Origin: Desulfallas thermosapovorans DSM 6562
GTDB lineage: Bacteria > Bacillota > Desulfotomaculia > Desulfotomaculales > Desulfallaceae
Assembly: GCF_008124625.1 (NCBI RefSeq)
Contig: NZ_VNHM01000015.1
Span: 1 to 64,000 of the forward strand
Direction: 5' to 3'
DNA: 64,000 nt
In this document: in pieces, positions 16,558 to 27,158 of the stretch
Layout of the letters: each line of letters starts with the position of its first letter
Numbering within the stretch: position 1 is the stretch's first letter
The notes under the pieces: generated by a model
What the model was told of the DNA's origin: nothing
The model's database searches: none
The model's input: the letters and a program-made list of their open reading frames with translations, nothing else
Position numbers and translations under genes: made by a program

Positions 16558-16591
16558 TGTATTATTATTCATCTGTATGTATAATTATTTT
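16558..16591 (+). promoter_or_regulatory. Two tandem ARG boxes
   Basis: TGTATTATTATTCA (16558-16571) matches the ArgR half-site consensus TGAATAATTATTCA at 12 of 14 positions. TGTATAATTATTTT (16578-16591) matches at 11 of 14. The centres are 20 bp apart, the spacing expected for one ArgR hexamer on paired boxes, 26 bp before argC. ArgR itself is not in the window. Confidence 0.75.
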
Positions 16592-16616
16592 ATGCCATTT
16601 TGGAGGTTTGTTGGAA

Positions 16617-17660
16617 ATGAAAATTAAAGTGGGTATTATTGGTGCTACGGGCTACGCCGGTGCGGAACTGGTGCGGTTATTGTCGGCGCATCCCGAAGCC
16701 GAACTGGTGGCCCTTACCACCCAGAGCTACGGCGGAAAGTCATTTTGTGAGGTCTACCCGCATTTATACAAATATGTGGATCAGAAGTGCTGCGAGCTTG
16801 ATATACCGGACCTGGTGGGTAAAGCCGATGTGATATTTGCTGCTTTGCCCCACGGGCATGCCATACCCGTGGCCCGGGAGGTGCTTAAACAGGGCAAAAA
16901 ATTTATTGACCTGGGCGCTGATTTTCGTTTTGACCGCCGGGAAGTATATGAACAATGGTATAAAGTGGAGCATACCGCACCGGATTTGCTGGAGCAAAAG
17001 GTTTACGGGCTGCCCGAGGTGTACCGGGAGAAGATTAAATCGGCTTCTTTGGTGGGCAATCCGGGTTGCTACCCCACCAGTGTGATACTGGGGCTGGCAC
17101 CCCTTTTGAAGCACGGTTTGGTGGATACCGGTACGGTGGTGGCGGACAGTAAATCAGGGGTATCGGGGGCCGGGCGGGGCCTCTCCCTGGGCAATCACTT
17201 TTGCGAAGTGAATGAAAATTTCCGCGCTTATAATGTAGGTATGCACCGGCATACGCCTGAAATTGAACAGGAACTGGGCAAGCTGGCGGGGGAGGAAATG
17301 GTCATATCCTTCACGCCGCACCTGACTCCCATGAACAGGGGTATTTTAAGTACGGTTTATGCCAAATTGAAGCAGGAAATGACCCTGGGCCAGGTGCGTT
17401 CCATTTATGAAGAATATTATCGCAGTGAATTTTTCGTGCGCCTGCTGCCCCCGGGAATACTGCCCCAGACCAAGGCAGTGGCCGGCTCCAACCACTGCGA
17501 TGTGGTGCCCGTGGTGGACCCGCGCACCGGGCGGGTGGTGGTTATTTCCGCCATCGATAATTTGATTAAAGGGGCCGCAGGACAGGCCGTGCAAAATATG
17601 AACCTGATGTTTGGCTTGCCGGAAATTACGGGCCTGAACAGGCCGGGGTTGTACCCCTGA
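16617..17660 (+). CDS. argC: N-acetyl-gamma-glutamyl-phosphate reductase
   Basis: A 347-residue enzyme that reduces N-acetylglutamyl-5-phosphate to the semialdehyde with NADPH, the third step of arginine synthesis. It has GATGYAGAE for NADP, the catalytic cysteine in GNPGCYPTS, and the C-terminal KGAAGQAVQNMN block. ATG 16617 has TGGAGG 11 bases upstream; a longer in-frame extension from 16371 runs through the ARG boxes and is rejected. It is first gene of the arginine operon and directly behind two ARG boxes, so it is probably repressed by ArgR with arginine. Confidence 0.95.
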   Translation: MKIKVGIIGATGYAGAELVRLLSAHPEAELVALTTQSYGGKSFCEVYPHLYKYVDQKCCELDIPDLVGKADVIFAALPHGHAIPVAREVLKQGKKFIDLGADFRFDRREVYEQWYKVEHTAPDLLEQKVYGLPEVYREKIKSASLVGNPGCYPTSVILGLAPLLKHGLVDTGTVVADSKSGVSGAGRGLSLGNHFCEVNENFRAYNVGMHRHTPEIEQELGKLAGEEMVISFTPHLTPMNRGILSTVYAKLKQEMTLGQVRSIYEEYYRSEFFVRLLPPGILPQTKAVAGSNHCDVVPVVDPRTGRVVVISAIDNLIKGAAGQAVQNMNLMFGLPEITGLNRPGLYP

Positions 17661-17806
17661 TTGTGAACTATATTTAGAATCACTGCCGGTACTGTATCGC
17701 CGGATATCCCTTTTACGGCGCTTCCCTTTTTCACTCGGGCAAAGGTACTGAGGCCCGCGAGCGTACCGGTGTTGGGGTTAATACAGCATTTTGGAGGAAA
17801 GTAATT

Positions 17807-19021
17807 ATGGCGCAAACAGCCTTTGATGAAATCACCGGCGGGGTCACCGCCCCGCAGGGTTTTACCGCCGCCGGAGTGGTGGCGGGGATCAAGTATGATA
17901 GAAAAGATGTGGCGCTGGTTTACTCGGAGCGGGAGGCTTCGGCCGCCGGGGTCTTTACCACAAACATAGTGAAGGCCGCCCCCGTTCTTTTAACCATGCA
18001 GCATATCAAGGGCGGCAAAGCCCGGGCCGTGGTGGCCAACAGCGGCAATGCCAACGCTTGTGTGGGCCCCCGGGGAATGGAGGATGCCCGGACCATGGCG
18101 GCCGAGACGGCGGGGCTTTTGGGCCTGCCGCCCGGGCAGGTGCTGGTGGCCTCCACCGGGGTAATCGGCCAGCCTCTGCCCATGGACAGGGTGCTGCCCG
18201 GTATCCGGCGCGCGGCGGCGGAGTTGAGCCGGGAGGGCGGCGGGGATGCCGCCCTGGCCATCATGACCACCGATACCGTGGCCAAGGAGGCGGCGGTGAC
18301 GGTGTCACTGGGCGGTGTCAATGTTACCATTGGCGGCATGGCCAAGGGCTCGGGGATGATCCACCCCAACATGGCCACCATGCTGTGCTTTATCACCACC
18401 GACGCCGCCATTGAGCCCGCCTGGCTGCAAAAAGCACTGGCTGCGGCGGTGGAGCGGACCTTTAACATGATCACCGTGGATGGTGATACCAGCACCAACG
18501 ACATGGTGCTGGTCCTGGCCAACGGCGCGGCGGGCAATCCGGTCATTGACAGTGAGAACGCTGATTACGCGGCCTTTGCCGGGGCACTGGAAGCATTGTG
18601 CCGCAAGCTGGCCGTGGCCATAGCTGCGGACGGCGAGGGGGCCACCCGGTTACTGGAGGTGCGGGTGCTGGGTGCTTCCACGGAGCGGGATGCCCGGCTG
18701 GTGGCCCGGGCGGTGGCCGCCTCCAGCCTGGTCAAGGCGGCGGTGTTCGGCAAGGATGCCAACTGGGGCCGGGTAATTTGTGCCGCCGGGTATTCCGGCG
18801 CCAGTTTCAACCCGGATAAAGTGGATATTTATGTGGGAGATGTACAGGTGGCCGAAAAGGGCGGGGGACTGCCCTTCAGCGAGGAGGAGGCCACCAGGGT
18901 GCTGTCCGGCGACCGGGTGGTGTTCACCATTGACTTGCATGATGGTGATGGCGACGCCACCGCCTGGGGCTGTGACCTTACCTACGATTACGTGCGCATT
19001 AACGGTAGTTACCGTACTTAA
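17807..19021 (+). CDS. argJ: Bifunctional ornithine acetyltransferase / N-acetylglutamate synthase
   Basis: A 404-residue precursor that self-cleaves at the threonine of HPNMATML (T191) to make alpha and beta chains. It recycles the acetyl group from N-acetylornithine to glutamate and may also use acetyl-CoA. [17 protein letters not shown] and the C-terminal [14 protein letters not shown] are diagnostic. ATG 17807 sits behind TTGGAGG. The 146-base gap after argC holds no clear terminator. The presence of argJ indicates the cyclic arginine route, so no argE or argA is required. Confidence 0.95.
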   Translation: MAQTAFDEITGGVTAPQGFTAAGVVAGIKYDRKDVALVYSEREASAAGVFTTNIVKAAPVLLTMQHIKGGKARAVVANSGNANACVGPRGMEDARTMAAETAGLLGLPPGQVLVASTGVIGQPLPMDRVLPGIRRAAAELSREGGGDAALAIMTTDTVAKEAAVTVSLGGVNVTIGGMAKGSGMIHPNMATMLCFITTDAAIEPAWLQKALAAAVERTFNMITVDGDTSTNDMVLVLANGAAGNPVIDSENADYAAFAGALEALCRKLAVAIAADGEGATRLLEVRVLGASTERDARLVARAVAASSLVKAAVFGKDANWGRVICAAGYSGASFNPDKVDIYVGDVQVAEKGGGLPFSEEEATRVLSGDRVVFTIDLHDGDGDATAWGCDLTYDYVRINGSYRT

Positions 19022-19078
19022 TACCGGCGGTTAATTTATTAAACTTTAAACCTGACCCTGAAGAAAGGTGGTGTTGGG

Positions 19079-19966
19079 TTGATCAGCCCAATGGAAAAGG
19101 CGGGCATTTTGGTGGAAGCCCTGCCTTACATAAAGAAGTTTTATGGTAAAACAGTGGTTATCAAATATGGCGGCCATGCCATGGTTAATTGTGAGTTAAA
19201 AAAAGCGGTTTTGACAGATGCAGTGCTGATGAAATACGTGGGTATGCATCCCGTTATTGTCCACGGTGGCGGGCCGGAAATTACCGGTATGCTGAAAAGG
19301 CTGGGCATAGAAAGTAATTTTGTGGGGGGGCTTCGGGTTACCGATGCCGAAACCATGGAAATTGCCCAGATGGTGCTGGTGGGTAAAATCAACAAAGACA
19401 TCGTGGGTATGATCAATGATATCGGCGGGCATGCGGTGGGCCTGTCCGGCAAGGATGGCAACCTGCTGGTGGCCGGTAAAAAAATGGGCCGGGTGCGCAA
19501 TGCCGACGGCACCGAGGAAACCGTGGATATCGGTTTGGTGGGCGAGGTGCGCCAGGTCAACCCCGGTATTGTGAACACGGTGATAAGGGAAGGCTATATT
19601 CCCGTGGTAGCCCCGGTGGCTGTGGGCGAAGGCGGCCACAGCTATAATGTCAACGCGGACAGTGCGGCCGGAGCGCTGGCGGTGGCCCTTAAAGCGGATA
19701 AGCTGGTTATTCTTACCGATGTGGAAGGGATACTGGCCGACCGCAACGACAAATCCTCCCTCATATCCACCATAACCAGGCAGCAGGTACCCGGGCTGGT
19801 GGAGCGGGGCATTATAGACGGCGGAATGATTCCCAAAGTGGAATGCTGTATATCGGCACTCCAGGGAGGGGTGGGCACCACCCACATTTTGGACGGCCGG
19901 GTGCCGCACTCCGTGCTGCTGGAGATATTCACCGACCGGGGTGTGGGCACCATGGTGACCAATTGA
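19079..19966 (+). CDS. argB: Acetylglutamate kinase
   Basis: A 295-residue amino acid kinase that phosphorylates N-acetylglutamate, the second step of the pathway. KYGGHAM, HGGGPEI, the NVNAD motif and [10 protein letters not shown] are all present. The N-terminal helix [19 protein letters not shown] marks the long, arginine-inhibited hexameric form, so feedback control is likely. The start TTG 19079 follows AAAGGTGG; ATG 19091 is the alternative and would lose four residues. It is third in the arginine operon. Confidence 0.95.
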   Translation: MISPMEKAGILVEALPYIKKFYGKTVVIKYGGHAMVNCELKKAVLTDAVLMKYVGMHPVIVHGGGPEITGMLKRLGIESNFVGGLRVTDAETMEIAQMVLVGKINKDIVGMINDIGGHAVGLSGKDGNLLVAGKKMGRVRNADGTEETVDIGLVGEVRQVNPGIVNTVIREGYIPVVAPVAVGEGGHSYNVNADSAAGALAVALKADKLVILTDVEGILADRNDKSSLISTITRQQVPGLVERGIIDGGMIPKVECCISALQGGVGTTHILDGRVPHSVLLEIFTDRGVGTMVTN

Positions 19967-20115
19967 CCACTCCGGCTGCTGCTTAGGCTGGTGCCGGGTA
20001 ATGAAAGTATCGCTCAGCCGGGTAATAACAAGGCTTTTCAGGCCCCCTGTCAAGCTAAAACATAAAGTTTATTCACTTATTATGGGTGTTGAAAGGTTGA
20101 AAGAAGGCGAGAATA

Positions 20116-21306
20116 TTGAATACCAGTGAAATTATGCAATTAAGTGATAAATATGTTATGCATACCTACGGGCGCATAGGCTTAGCTCCGGTGCGGGGCC
20201 GGGGAGCGCTGCTGTGGGATGCCGAGGGCCGGGAGTATCTCGATTTTGTGGCCGGTATTGCGGTTAATTCCCTGGGGCACTGCCACCCGGCGGTGGTTCA
20301 GGCGGTGCAGGAACAGGTCGCCCGGCTGTTGCATGTCAGTAACCTGTATTACATCGAGAACCAGGCCCGACTGGCTGAGATCCTGGTGCAAAACAGCTGT
20401 GCCGACCGGGTCTTCTTCTGTAATAGCGGGGCCGAGGCCAATGAAGGAGCCATCAAGCTGGCCCGCAAATGGGCCAAAAAACAGCACGGCCCCCAGCGAT
20501 ATGAAATAATCACCGCCGAAAATTCTTTCCACGGTCGTACCCTGGCGGCCATTACGGCTACCGGCCAGCCCAAGTATCAAAAAGGCTATGAGCCCTTACC
20601 CGAAGGATTCAAGTATGTTCCATTCAATGATCTGGAAGCGCTGTCCCGGGCCATTGGCCCCCATACTTGTGCCATTATGCTGGAACCGGTGCAGGGTGAG
20701 AGCGGGGTCCGGCCGGCCACCCGGGAATACCTGTCCGGTGTGCGGGAATTGTGCGATAAACACGGGCTGCTGTTGATTTTTGATGAAGTACAGTGCGGCC
20801 TGGGGCGTACCGGCAAGTTCCTGGCCTACCAGCATTATGATGTGGAACCCGATATATTCACCCTGGCCAAGGCGCTGGGGGGCGGTTTCCCCACCGGTGC
20901 CATGCTGGCCAGGGAAGAAGTGGCCAACGCCTTTGGGCCGGGGGATCACGCCGCCACCTTCGGAGGCAACCCGCTGGCCTGCGCCGCCGGCCTGGCCGCC
21001 ATGTGGACCACGCTGAACGATGGTGTATTGGAAAACTGCAACCGGGTTGGGGCATACTTTAAAGAAAAACTGCATGATCTGGCCGGTCAATATGACTTGA
21101 TCAAAGAAGTGCGTGGTTTGGGGCTAATGCTGGGCATGGAACTCACCGTGCCGGGCGGGGATATTGTCAACCGCTGCCGGGAGCGGGGATTGCTGATTAA
21201 TTGCGCCAACAACACCGTGCTGCGGTTTGTGCCGCCACTAATAATCACCCCTGAGGATGTGGACAGGGCCGTGGAAATTCTGGACGGAGTATTACAGGAA
21301 CAGTAA
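20116..21306 (+). CDS. argD: Acetylornithine aminotransferase
   Basis: A 396-residue PLP-dependent class III aminotransferase that converts N-acetylglutamate semialdehyde to N-acetylornithine. Visible features are NSGAEANEGAIKLARKW, the DEVQ sequence and the Schiff-base lysine K252 in LAKALGGGFP. The start TTG 20116 follows AAGAAGGCGA. It is fourth in the operon, 149 bases after argB. The gap contains no terminator that I can see. Confidence 0.95.
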   Translation: MNTSEIMQLSDKYVMHTYGRIGLAPVRGRGALLWDAEGREYLDFVAGIAVNSLGHCHPAVVQAVQEQVARLLHVSNLYYIENQARLAEILVQNSCADRVFFCNSGAEANEGAIKLARKWAKKQHGPQRYEIITAENSFHGRTLAAITATGQPKYQKGYEPLPEGFKYVPFNDLEALSRAIGPHTCAIMLEPVQGESGVRPATREYLSGVRELCDKHGLLLIFDEVQCGLGRTGKFLAYQHYDVEPDIFTLAKALGGGFPTGAMLAREEVANAFGPGDHAATFGGNPLACAAGLAAMWTTLNDGVLENCNRVGAYFKEKLHDLAGQYDLIKEVRGLGLMLGMELTVPGGDIVNRCRERGLLINCANNTVLRFVPPLIITPEDVDRAVEILDGVLQEQ

Positions 21307-21479
21307 GACAGGGGGATGTTTATTTATCCTTGTGGTGGGGGACCGGGGACAGATTTTTAACAAATACGGTTATTTAATAAAAAATCTTTAACTTTTAAAT
21401 TGTACCGTGTTAATATGGATAAAGATGTTATATTTCGGAAGCATTAATGGGGTTATCTTATTGAAAAGCGGTGATATAA

Positions 21480-22427
21480 ATGAATTCCATTAGGGAGACA
21501 TTTAAAGGGAGGGACTTGCTCTCCCTGCATGATTTTACCCCGCAGCAAATCGCCTTTATGCTTGATTATGCCGCCGAGCTCAAACAAATGCAAAAACAAG
21601 GCGAGCCCCACGCGCTGCTGCAGGGACAAACCCTGGGTATGATATTCCAAAAGTCCTCCACCCGCACCCGGGTTAGTTTCGAGGTGGGCATGTACCAGCT
21701 GGGCGGGCATGCCCTGTTCTTAAGCTCAAACGATATTCAGTTGGGGCGGGGGGAAAGCATTGCCGATACCGGGCGGGTGCTGGGCCGCTATGTGGACGGT
21801 ATCATGATCCGTACCTTTGCCCAGAGCGATGTGGAGGAACTGGCCGAGTACGCGCCGGTACCGGTGATTAACGGTCTTACGGATTTGTTGCACCCCTGCC
21901 AGATACTGGCCGATTTGCTCACCATTAAAGAACACAAGGGACGGTTGGCGGGTCTTAAACTGGCCTACGTGGGCGATGGTAATAACATCTGCCATTCCCT
22001 TTTATATGGTTGTGCCAAAACAGGCCTTAATATCAGCGTGGCCTCGCCCGAGGGTTACCTGCCCCGGGAAGAAATCGTGGCGGCGGCCCGGCAGGACGCC
22101 CGGGAAACAGGCGCCTCCATAACCATAACCACCAACCCCGAGGAGGCTGTGACGGGAGCCGATGTGCTGGTGACCGACGTTTGGGCCAGCATGGGCCAGG
22201 AAAGCGAGCAGCAGGCCCGGGTGAAGGTGTTTGCCCCTTACCAGATCAATGCCCGCCTGGCAGCCCTGGCGGCACCGGACTACATATTCCTGCACTGCCT
22301 GCCTGCCCACCGGGGTGAGGAAGTGGCCGCTGAAATAATCGACGGTCCCCATGCGGTGGTGTTTGATGAGGCCGAAAACAGGCTCCACGCCCAAAAGGCT
22401 GTTATGGCCCTGCTTATGGTAAAGTAA
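21480..22427 (+). CDS. argF: Ornithine carbamoyltransferase
   Basis: A 315-residue enzyme that makes citrulline from ornithine and carbamoyl phosphate. SSTRTRVSFEVG binds carbamoyl phosphate, HPCQILADL is the standard second motif and HCLPAHRGEEV supplies the catalytic cysteine. The ATG at 21480 has only a weak ribosome site (AAAGCGGTGATA). The 173-base gap after argD carries the short G-rich run GGGGACCGGGGACAG near 21338, a sequence type that recurs between genes in this group, and AT-rich DNA that could hold a secondary promoter. Confidence 0.95.
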   Translation: MNSIRETFKGRDLLSLHDFTPQQIAFMLDYAAELKQMQKQGEPHALLQGQTLGMIFQKSSTRTRVSFEVGMYQLGGHALFLSSNDIQLGRGESIADTGRVLGRYVDGIMIRTFAQSDVEELAEYAPVPVINGLTDLLHPCQILADLLTIKEHKGRLAGLKLAYVGDGNNICHSLLYGCAKTGLNISVASPEGYLPREEIVAAARQDARETGASITITTNPEEAVTGADVLVTDVWASMGQESEQQARVKVFAPYQINARLAALAAPDYIFLHCLPAHRGEEVAAEIIDGPHAVVFDEAENRLHAQKAVMALLMVK

Positions 22428-22488
22428 GTGAGAACTGTCGAATTGTGAAAAGGTAATTTCAAATATAGCATTAAAGGGAGTTGGCGAC

Positions 22489-23697
22489 ATGAAAAAAGTA
22501 GTTTTGGCGTATTCGGGAGGTTTGGATACCTCCATTATCATACCCTGGCTCAAGGAAAACTATGGTTATGAAGTCATTGCCATGGCTGCGGATGTGGGCC
22601 AGGGAGAGGAACTGGACCCGCTGCATGAAAAGGCGCTGAAAAGCGGGGCCAGCAAGCTGTATATCGAAGACCTCAAGCGGGAGTTCGTCACCGATTATAT
22701 CTACCCCACTTTAAAGGCCGGGGCGGTTTACGAAGGCAAGTACCTGCTGGGCACTTCCATGGCCCGGCCGCTGATCGGTAAAAAACTGGTGGAGATTGCC
22801 GAGCGGGAGGGGGCCGAAGCGGTAGCCCACGGCGCCACCGGCAAGGGCAATGATCAGGTGCGGTTTGAGCTGGCCGTGAAGGCCCTGAAGCCTGAATTAA
22901 AGATTATTGCTCCCTGGCGGGAGTGGGACATTCGCTCCCGGGACGATGCCATTGATTACGCCGAGGCCCGGGGTATTCCCGTACCCGTGACCAAATCACG
23001 GCCCTACAGTATGGACCGCAACCTGTGGCACCTTTCCCACGAGGGCGGGGCATTGGAGGATCCGGGCCAGGAACCGCCGGATGATGTGCTGCTGCTCACC
23101 GTACCGCCCGAAAAGGCACCGGACGAGCCCACCTACGTGGAAATATATTTTGAACAGGGTGTGCCCAAAAAGGTTAACGGCCGGGAACTGCCCCCCGAGG
23201 AATTGATCATGGAGCTGAACAAACTGGGCGGTGTCAACGGCATCGGTATTGTGGACATGGTGGAAAACCGTTTGGTGGGCATGAAATCCCGGGGTGTCTA
23301 TGAAACGCCGGGTGGCACCATACTCTTCCTGGCCCACCGGGAGCTGGAGTTGCTCACCATTGACCGCAACACATTGCACTATAAGGAAATGGTGGCCTCC
23401 CGTTATGCCGAGCTGGTTTACGACGGAGTGTGGTTCTCACCGCTGCGGGAAGCACTGGACGCCTTTGTGGACGTTACCCAGCGTACCGTCACCGGTACCG
23501 TGCGTATGAAGCTGTACAAGGGTAACTGCACCCCCGCCGGGACCACTTCGCCTTATTCCCTGTACAACGAAGAACTGGCCACCTTTGGCCGGGATGAAGT
23601 ATACACCCAGGCCGATGCCGCCGGTTTTATAAACCTGTTCGGGTTACCGCTGCAGGTGCGGGCGCTTATGGAAAGAAAAGCGGGATTGCGTAAATAA
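22489..23697 (+). CDS. argG: Argininosuccinate synthase
   Basis: A 402-residue ATP-dependent ligase that joins citrulline and aspartate. The PP-loop is AYSGGLDTS at residues 6-14, followed by [14 protein letters not shown] and the C-terminal [15 protein letters not shown] 22489 lies behind AAAGGGAG. It is the last gene of the main arginine operon and is followed at 23832 by a strong terminator. argH, normally adjacent, is at 29564. Confidence 0.96.
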   Translation: MKKVVLAYSGGLDTSIIIPWLKENYGYEVIAMAADVGQGEELDPLHEKALKSGASKLYIEDLKREFVTDYIYPTLKAGAVYEGKYLLGTSMARPLIGKKLVEIAEREGAEAVAHGATGKGNDQVRFELAVKALKPELKIIAPWREWDIRSRDDAIDYAEARGIPVPVTKSRPYSMDRNLWHLSHEGGALEDPGQEPPDDVLLLTVPPEKAPDEPTYVEIYFEQGVPKKVNGRELPPEELIMELNKLGGVNGIGIVDMVENRLVGMKSRGVYETPGGTILFLAHRELELLTIDRNTLHYKEMVASRYAELVYDGVWFSPLREALDAFVDVTQRTVTGTVRMKLYKGNCTPAGTTSPYSLYNEELATFGRDEVYTQADAAGFINLFGLPLQVRALMERKAGLRK

Positions 23698-23831
23698 CCA
23701 ATTAAAATAACCAGGAGCGGAGCATTAAACACGCCTCGTTAATGCATTTATCCGTAACACCCAAATTGCCGAAATATGAAAAAATAAAAGTCCAAAGGCG
23801 TTGCCTCAGGTAGTTGCAGGTGTGCTATAAA

Positions 23832-23866
23832 AAACCCGCCGTGTAAATTAATACCACGGCGGGTTT
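23832..23866. terminator. Strong bidirectional terminator
   Basis: AAACCCGCCGTG and CACGGCGGGTTT form a perfect 12-bp stem between the convergent argG and stalk-domain genes, flanked by A and T runs. Confidence 0.85.
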
Positions 23867-23880
23867 ACGATTACTTATGG

Positions 23881-25503
23881 CTATTTCGTTATCATTAAAG
23901 TAGTTTCATTAACCAAATCAATACTTGTTGCCAAATTTTCATCAGCGATAAGGCTCACCGGAATCATAGTATAACCCGCCTCAAGGTAGGCCGGTATACT
24001 TAATGTTTTATCAACCCCGTTGACCTTGTAGCTGTTTTCATTGATAAACACGGAAATTGTTTTATCCCCGGTGGTTACTTGCATTTCGTTGGGTTTGATC
24101 CATTTAACCCCATAACCCAGTACCTCCAGAACGGCCCTGGCCGGTACCATGGTATCCCCGTTATCTTTAACGCTAAAGGGTACACCGGTGGTCAGAATAT
24201 TTCCGTCCACTACTATTTGCAGTCCGGTTTCCTCGCCCACCGGTGGTGCCGGCATGTCCTGGGCGGGGTCCGGGATTAGTGAAGATATATCGGTGCTGTT
24301 GCCGTCATTTAACACCGGGGCATTTACAACCAGGCTTTGATCCACTTTGGTGACGGATTTGGCTGTGGCCCCAAGGTCTAGTAATAATTCCCCCGTGGCA
24401 TTATCTCTGGCTGCCACTTGAAAAGTGGTGTCGGCATAGGCGGCCTCGCCTTTATAATTGAACAGACAATCTAATGCAAAATTAAACTGGGGCCCGTTTT
24501 GGGCATTGAAGTCCACCAGGAAATTATAGGTTCCCTGCAGGTTATCTGCAATACCGGTGCCCTGGTAAGCTATAACAAATTGCCCGTTCATTGAGCCGTC
24601 GGGGGCTTTAAAGCCCAGGTTGACATTAAAATTCCTGGGACCGCCGGGGGACAGGGAAGCCTCGTAAGTAAAATCTTTTACATCCACAAAGTTTTTAAAC
24701 AGTTTTATTTGTTCCAGGGGTATAACCGGGATACTATCAAAGCCGGAGATGATTTCCTGCTTCATTTGCTCCGGGGTGGTACCTAACTGCTCAAAACTGT
24801 ACTTGTTTAAATCCACGATAATGCCGGCGGCCCTTTCCTTTTCGGCTTTCACCTTGGCCAGCAGGTTGTAGATGAACTCTGCCACGCCGTCCTGATCCAA
24901 CTGCAAAGTAACCTTATCGCCGGACTGGCTAAAATACTGGTCCGGTATGGCTTCCACCAGGAAAAGCAGTAATTCTTTGTATTCTTCAGGCAGTTGCTGG
25001 TTTTGGTAGCTGGCCATTTGCTCCCAGACGCTTTTGAGCTGTTCATTGGATAAGTACAGGTATTCGTGGCTTTGTTCCAGTAAAGCCGGGTTCTCCTTAA
25101 ATGCATCAAATCCCAATTCCCTTAACAGGGCAAAGAAATCCCTGGTCAAGATAACCTTGTCATCCTTTAGATAAATATCGCCGTTGTGATCATTACCCTT
25201 GATGTCCGTGGTGTAGCTAATTTTAATTACATTATTGGTTGCGTCCATTTGTGTCAACAGGTCAATGGAAGCACCTTTCAGGGAAGCCAGATCCTTTACC
25301 AGGCTGCCGTCAAACCGGGTAATATTGATAGTGGTTTCGTCCCGGGACTTTTCATAATAATCTTTGCTAACACCCAGGTTAAAGTTTCCGATGTTTTCGA
25401 TCAGCACATCCTTTGCGGTTGGCTGGGCGGCCTCTGCGGCAAAAGCCAAGGTAAAACATAAAACCAGTGCCAGCATTACAATAAATATGTTTTTTCTGAC
25501 CAA
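23881..25503 (-). CDS. Secreted protein with a C-terminal copper amine oxidase N-like (stalk) domain
   Basis: A 540-residue exported protein. TTG 25503 follows GGAGGTGC. A signal peptide runs through KNIFIVMLALVLCFTLAFA with likely cleavage near AEAA. The middle 400 residues are a beta-rich domain that I do not recognise. The last 110 residues match the Cu_amine_oxidN1 stalk fold (FSVKDNGDTMVPARAVLEVLG, then YTMIPVSLIA). That fold is frequent on the surface of Firmicutes and has no amine oxidase activity by itself. It probably sits in the cell envelope. It is separate from the arginine operon and convergent with it. Confidence 0.75.
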   Translation of the reverse strand: MVRKNIFIVMLALVLCFTLAFAAEAAQPTAKDVLIENIGNFNLGVSKDYYEKSRDETTINITRFDGSLVKDLASLKGASIDLLTQMDATNNVIKISYTTDIKGNDHNGDIYLKDDKVILTRDFFALLRELGFDAFKENPALLEQSHEYLYLSNEQLKSVWEQMASYQNQQLPEEYKELLLFLVEAIPDQYFSQSGDKVTLQLDQDGVAEFIYNLLAKVKAEKERAAGIIVDLNKYSFEQLGTTPEQMKQEIISGFDSIPVIPLEQIKLFKNFVDVKDFTYEASLSPGGPRNFNVNLGFKAPDGSMNGQFVIAYQGTGIADNLQGTYNFLVDFNAQNGPQFNFALDCLFNYKGEAAYADTTFQVAARDNATGELLLDLGATAKSVTKVDQSLVVNAPVLNDGNSTDISSLIPDPAQDMPAPPVGEETGLQIVVDGNILTTGVPFSVKDNGDTMVPARAVLEVLGYGVKWIKPNEMQVTTGDKTISVFINENSYKVNGVDKTLSIPAYLEAGYTMIPVSLIADENLATSIDLVNETTLMITK

Positions 25504-25714
25504 GATAGCACCTCCAAAATTAAAATTATTTATTATGGCTGATTATATCATAACTAAATAGTTAATTTGTATAACAATTAAAGTCAATTTTTTTTATAGG
25601 AGAGAAAAATATGTATGGTTTTGTTTGGACAAATTGCGGGGAGAACAGCCCCAGGGAGGTTTTTAGGATAACCACTCTCCCCGGGGTAAGTGCAGAATCG
25701 CCTTTTGGGTGATT

Positions 25715-26905
25715 TTAGAAAAAAGTGTGGAAAAATCTCCGGAGTATCTCCGCCCCTCCGATATAAGTGCCAAGGCTGCTGCCAATATTGGCCAGTACCA
25801 CCACCAGCAGTATGCGGGTGACCTTGTTGCGCCAGAAACCCTTGAAAGAGAATATATCTTCGGAAATATTTTCAAAGTCCCGAACATTTGGTTTTCTTAT
25901 GAAGGCTTCGGTAATACCGGCAAACCAGCCCGCTGCCAGCATGGGATTCAGGGAAGTTACCGGCGCGGCAATGAATGCTGTCAGTACGGTTAGGGGATGT
26001 CCCAGGGCAATTAAGGCGCCCAGCGCGGACAAACTACCGTTCCAGAGAACCCAACTTACCAGTTGGTCAAGCCCCGCGGATTTATCAACAGAGAATGTGG
26101 AAGCAATGATGGCTATTATCAGCAGCGGGATGCCCCAGCCGATAATTTTAGTAATTATGGGTGTTGGTGCGACCTGGGACAATTGAGCCAGATCGTGCTC
26201 GCGGTACAGTTCTTTTTTAATACCGTGTACATGGCCTGCCCCCAGTACGGCCACCACTTTGTTGCCCGGGGCGGTTTTAATTTTTTCTGCCAGGTACTGG
26301 TCCCTTTCATCAATTAAAACCGATTTGAACTTGGGGGAAACCCTGGATAACTCGCTTAGCGCTGCTGTCAACATATCCTGGCCTTTCATCTTCTCCATTT
26401 CTTCTTCACTGATTTCTTCCGTATCAAACATGGACAAGATAATCTCGAATAACAGTTTTACTTTGCCCCAAAAACTTACACCCCGCCATAACCGGAGCAT
26501 GGTGGTATGGATTTCCCGGTCGGCCAAACATAGAGTTGCACCCACTTCGTTGGCCGAGTTAATACCCTGAATCATTTCCTGGCCCGGTTGAACCCCGAAC
26601 TGCTGGGCCAATCTTTTTTGGTAAGAAGAGAGTATCAGGTTGATCAGCAGCAACATGGCCTTGCCTTCTTTGATAATTTTGAAAATGTCCGTATTTTTCC
26701 ATCTGTCCGTGTCGGTGATGGACTGGTACCGGGGTTGGCATAATTCCACGCAAACGGTGTCGGGTCTTTCAGATTGGATAACTTCTTTGACCTCATCGAC
26801 ACTCTTTGGGGAAACATGAGCTGTGCCGATGAGGATTATTTCTTTGCCGTCTATTTCCAGGCGGTGTACATTGTTGCCGTCAGTGGCCAAATTATCACTT
26901 CCCAA
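25715..26905 (-). CDS. TraB/PrgY family membrane protein
   Basis: A 396-residue protein. An N-terminal TraB domain carries GTAHVSPKSVDEV (about 27-39), CVELCQPRY and GAGHVHGIKKEL. It is followed by four or so hydrophobic helices in the C-terminal 170 residues. The TraB/Tiki fold is metalloprotease-like; the enterococcal relative is implicated in pheromone shutdown. The role in anaerobes is unknown. It is downstream of glpX on the same strand but separated from it by two hairpins. Confidence 0.8.
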   Translation of the reverse strand: MGSDNLATDGNNVHRLEIDGKEIILIGTAHVSPKSVDEVKEVIQSERPDTVCVELCQPRYQSITDTDRWKNTDIFKIIKEGKAMLLLINLILSSYQKRLAQQFGVQPGQEMIQGINSANEVGATLCLADREIHTTMLRLWRGVSFWGKVKLLFEIILSMFDTEEISEEEMEKMKGQDMLTAALSELSRVSPKFKSVLIDERDQYLAEKIKTAPGNKVVAVLGAGHVHGIKKELYREHDLAQLSQVAPTPIITKIIGWGIPLLIIAIIASTFSVDKSAGLDQLVSWVLWNGSLSALGALIALGHPLTVLTAFIAAPVTSLNPMLAAGWFAGITEAFIRKPNVRDFENISEDIFSFKGFWRNKVTRILLVVVLANIGSSLGTYIGGAEILRRFFHTFF

Positions 26906-26975
26906 AAGCGGATTTTAGCAAAACAATTATAATAATATCATATTTACAGTCCATTGCCATGCCCGGCAAACAAAA

Positions 26976-27014
26976 ACCGCCGCCCATTTCACGCCAGTGA
27001 AAATGAGCGGCGGT
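26976..27014 (-). terminator. Hairpin terminator upstream of the traB-like gene
   Basis: A long stem built on ACCGCCGC/GCGGCGGT and CATTTTCACT/AGTGAAAATG-type pairing. On the minus strand it is followed by TTTTTG. It lies between the glpX terminator and the next gene start. Confidence 0.65.
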
Positions 27015-27119
27015 GCTTTTGATAGCCGATACCTGCGTTATCAGGATTAGTTTTCAACCTTATTCTGGTTAACAACCACCGGGTTTTTTATTTAGCGGGA
27101 AAACAAGATTTGCAAAAAA

Positions 27120-27145
27120 TGCCAGGCGGCTTGTTCCGCCCGGCA
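27120..27145 (-). terminator. glpX terminator
   Basis: TGCCGGGCGG and CCGCCTGGCA pair, followed on the minus strand by six T. It lies 14 bases after the glpX stop. Confidence 0.8.
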
Positions 27146-27158
27146 CTTTTTTATAACA

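Noticed and set aside
16371-16616. 82-residue N-terminal extension of ArgC
   Set aside because: It overlaps the ARG boxes and the true ribosome site, and ArgC begins at the KVGIIGATGYAG segment.
21335-21360. GGGGACCGGGGACAG run as a regulatory site for argF
   Set aside because: It resembles a common intergenic repeat type in this group, and nothing ties it to control of argF.
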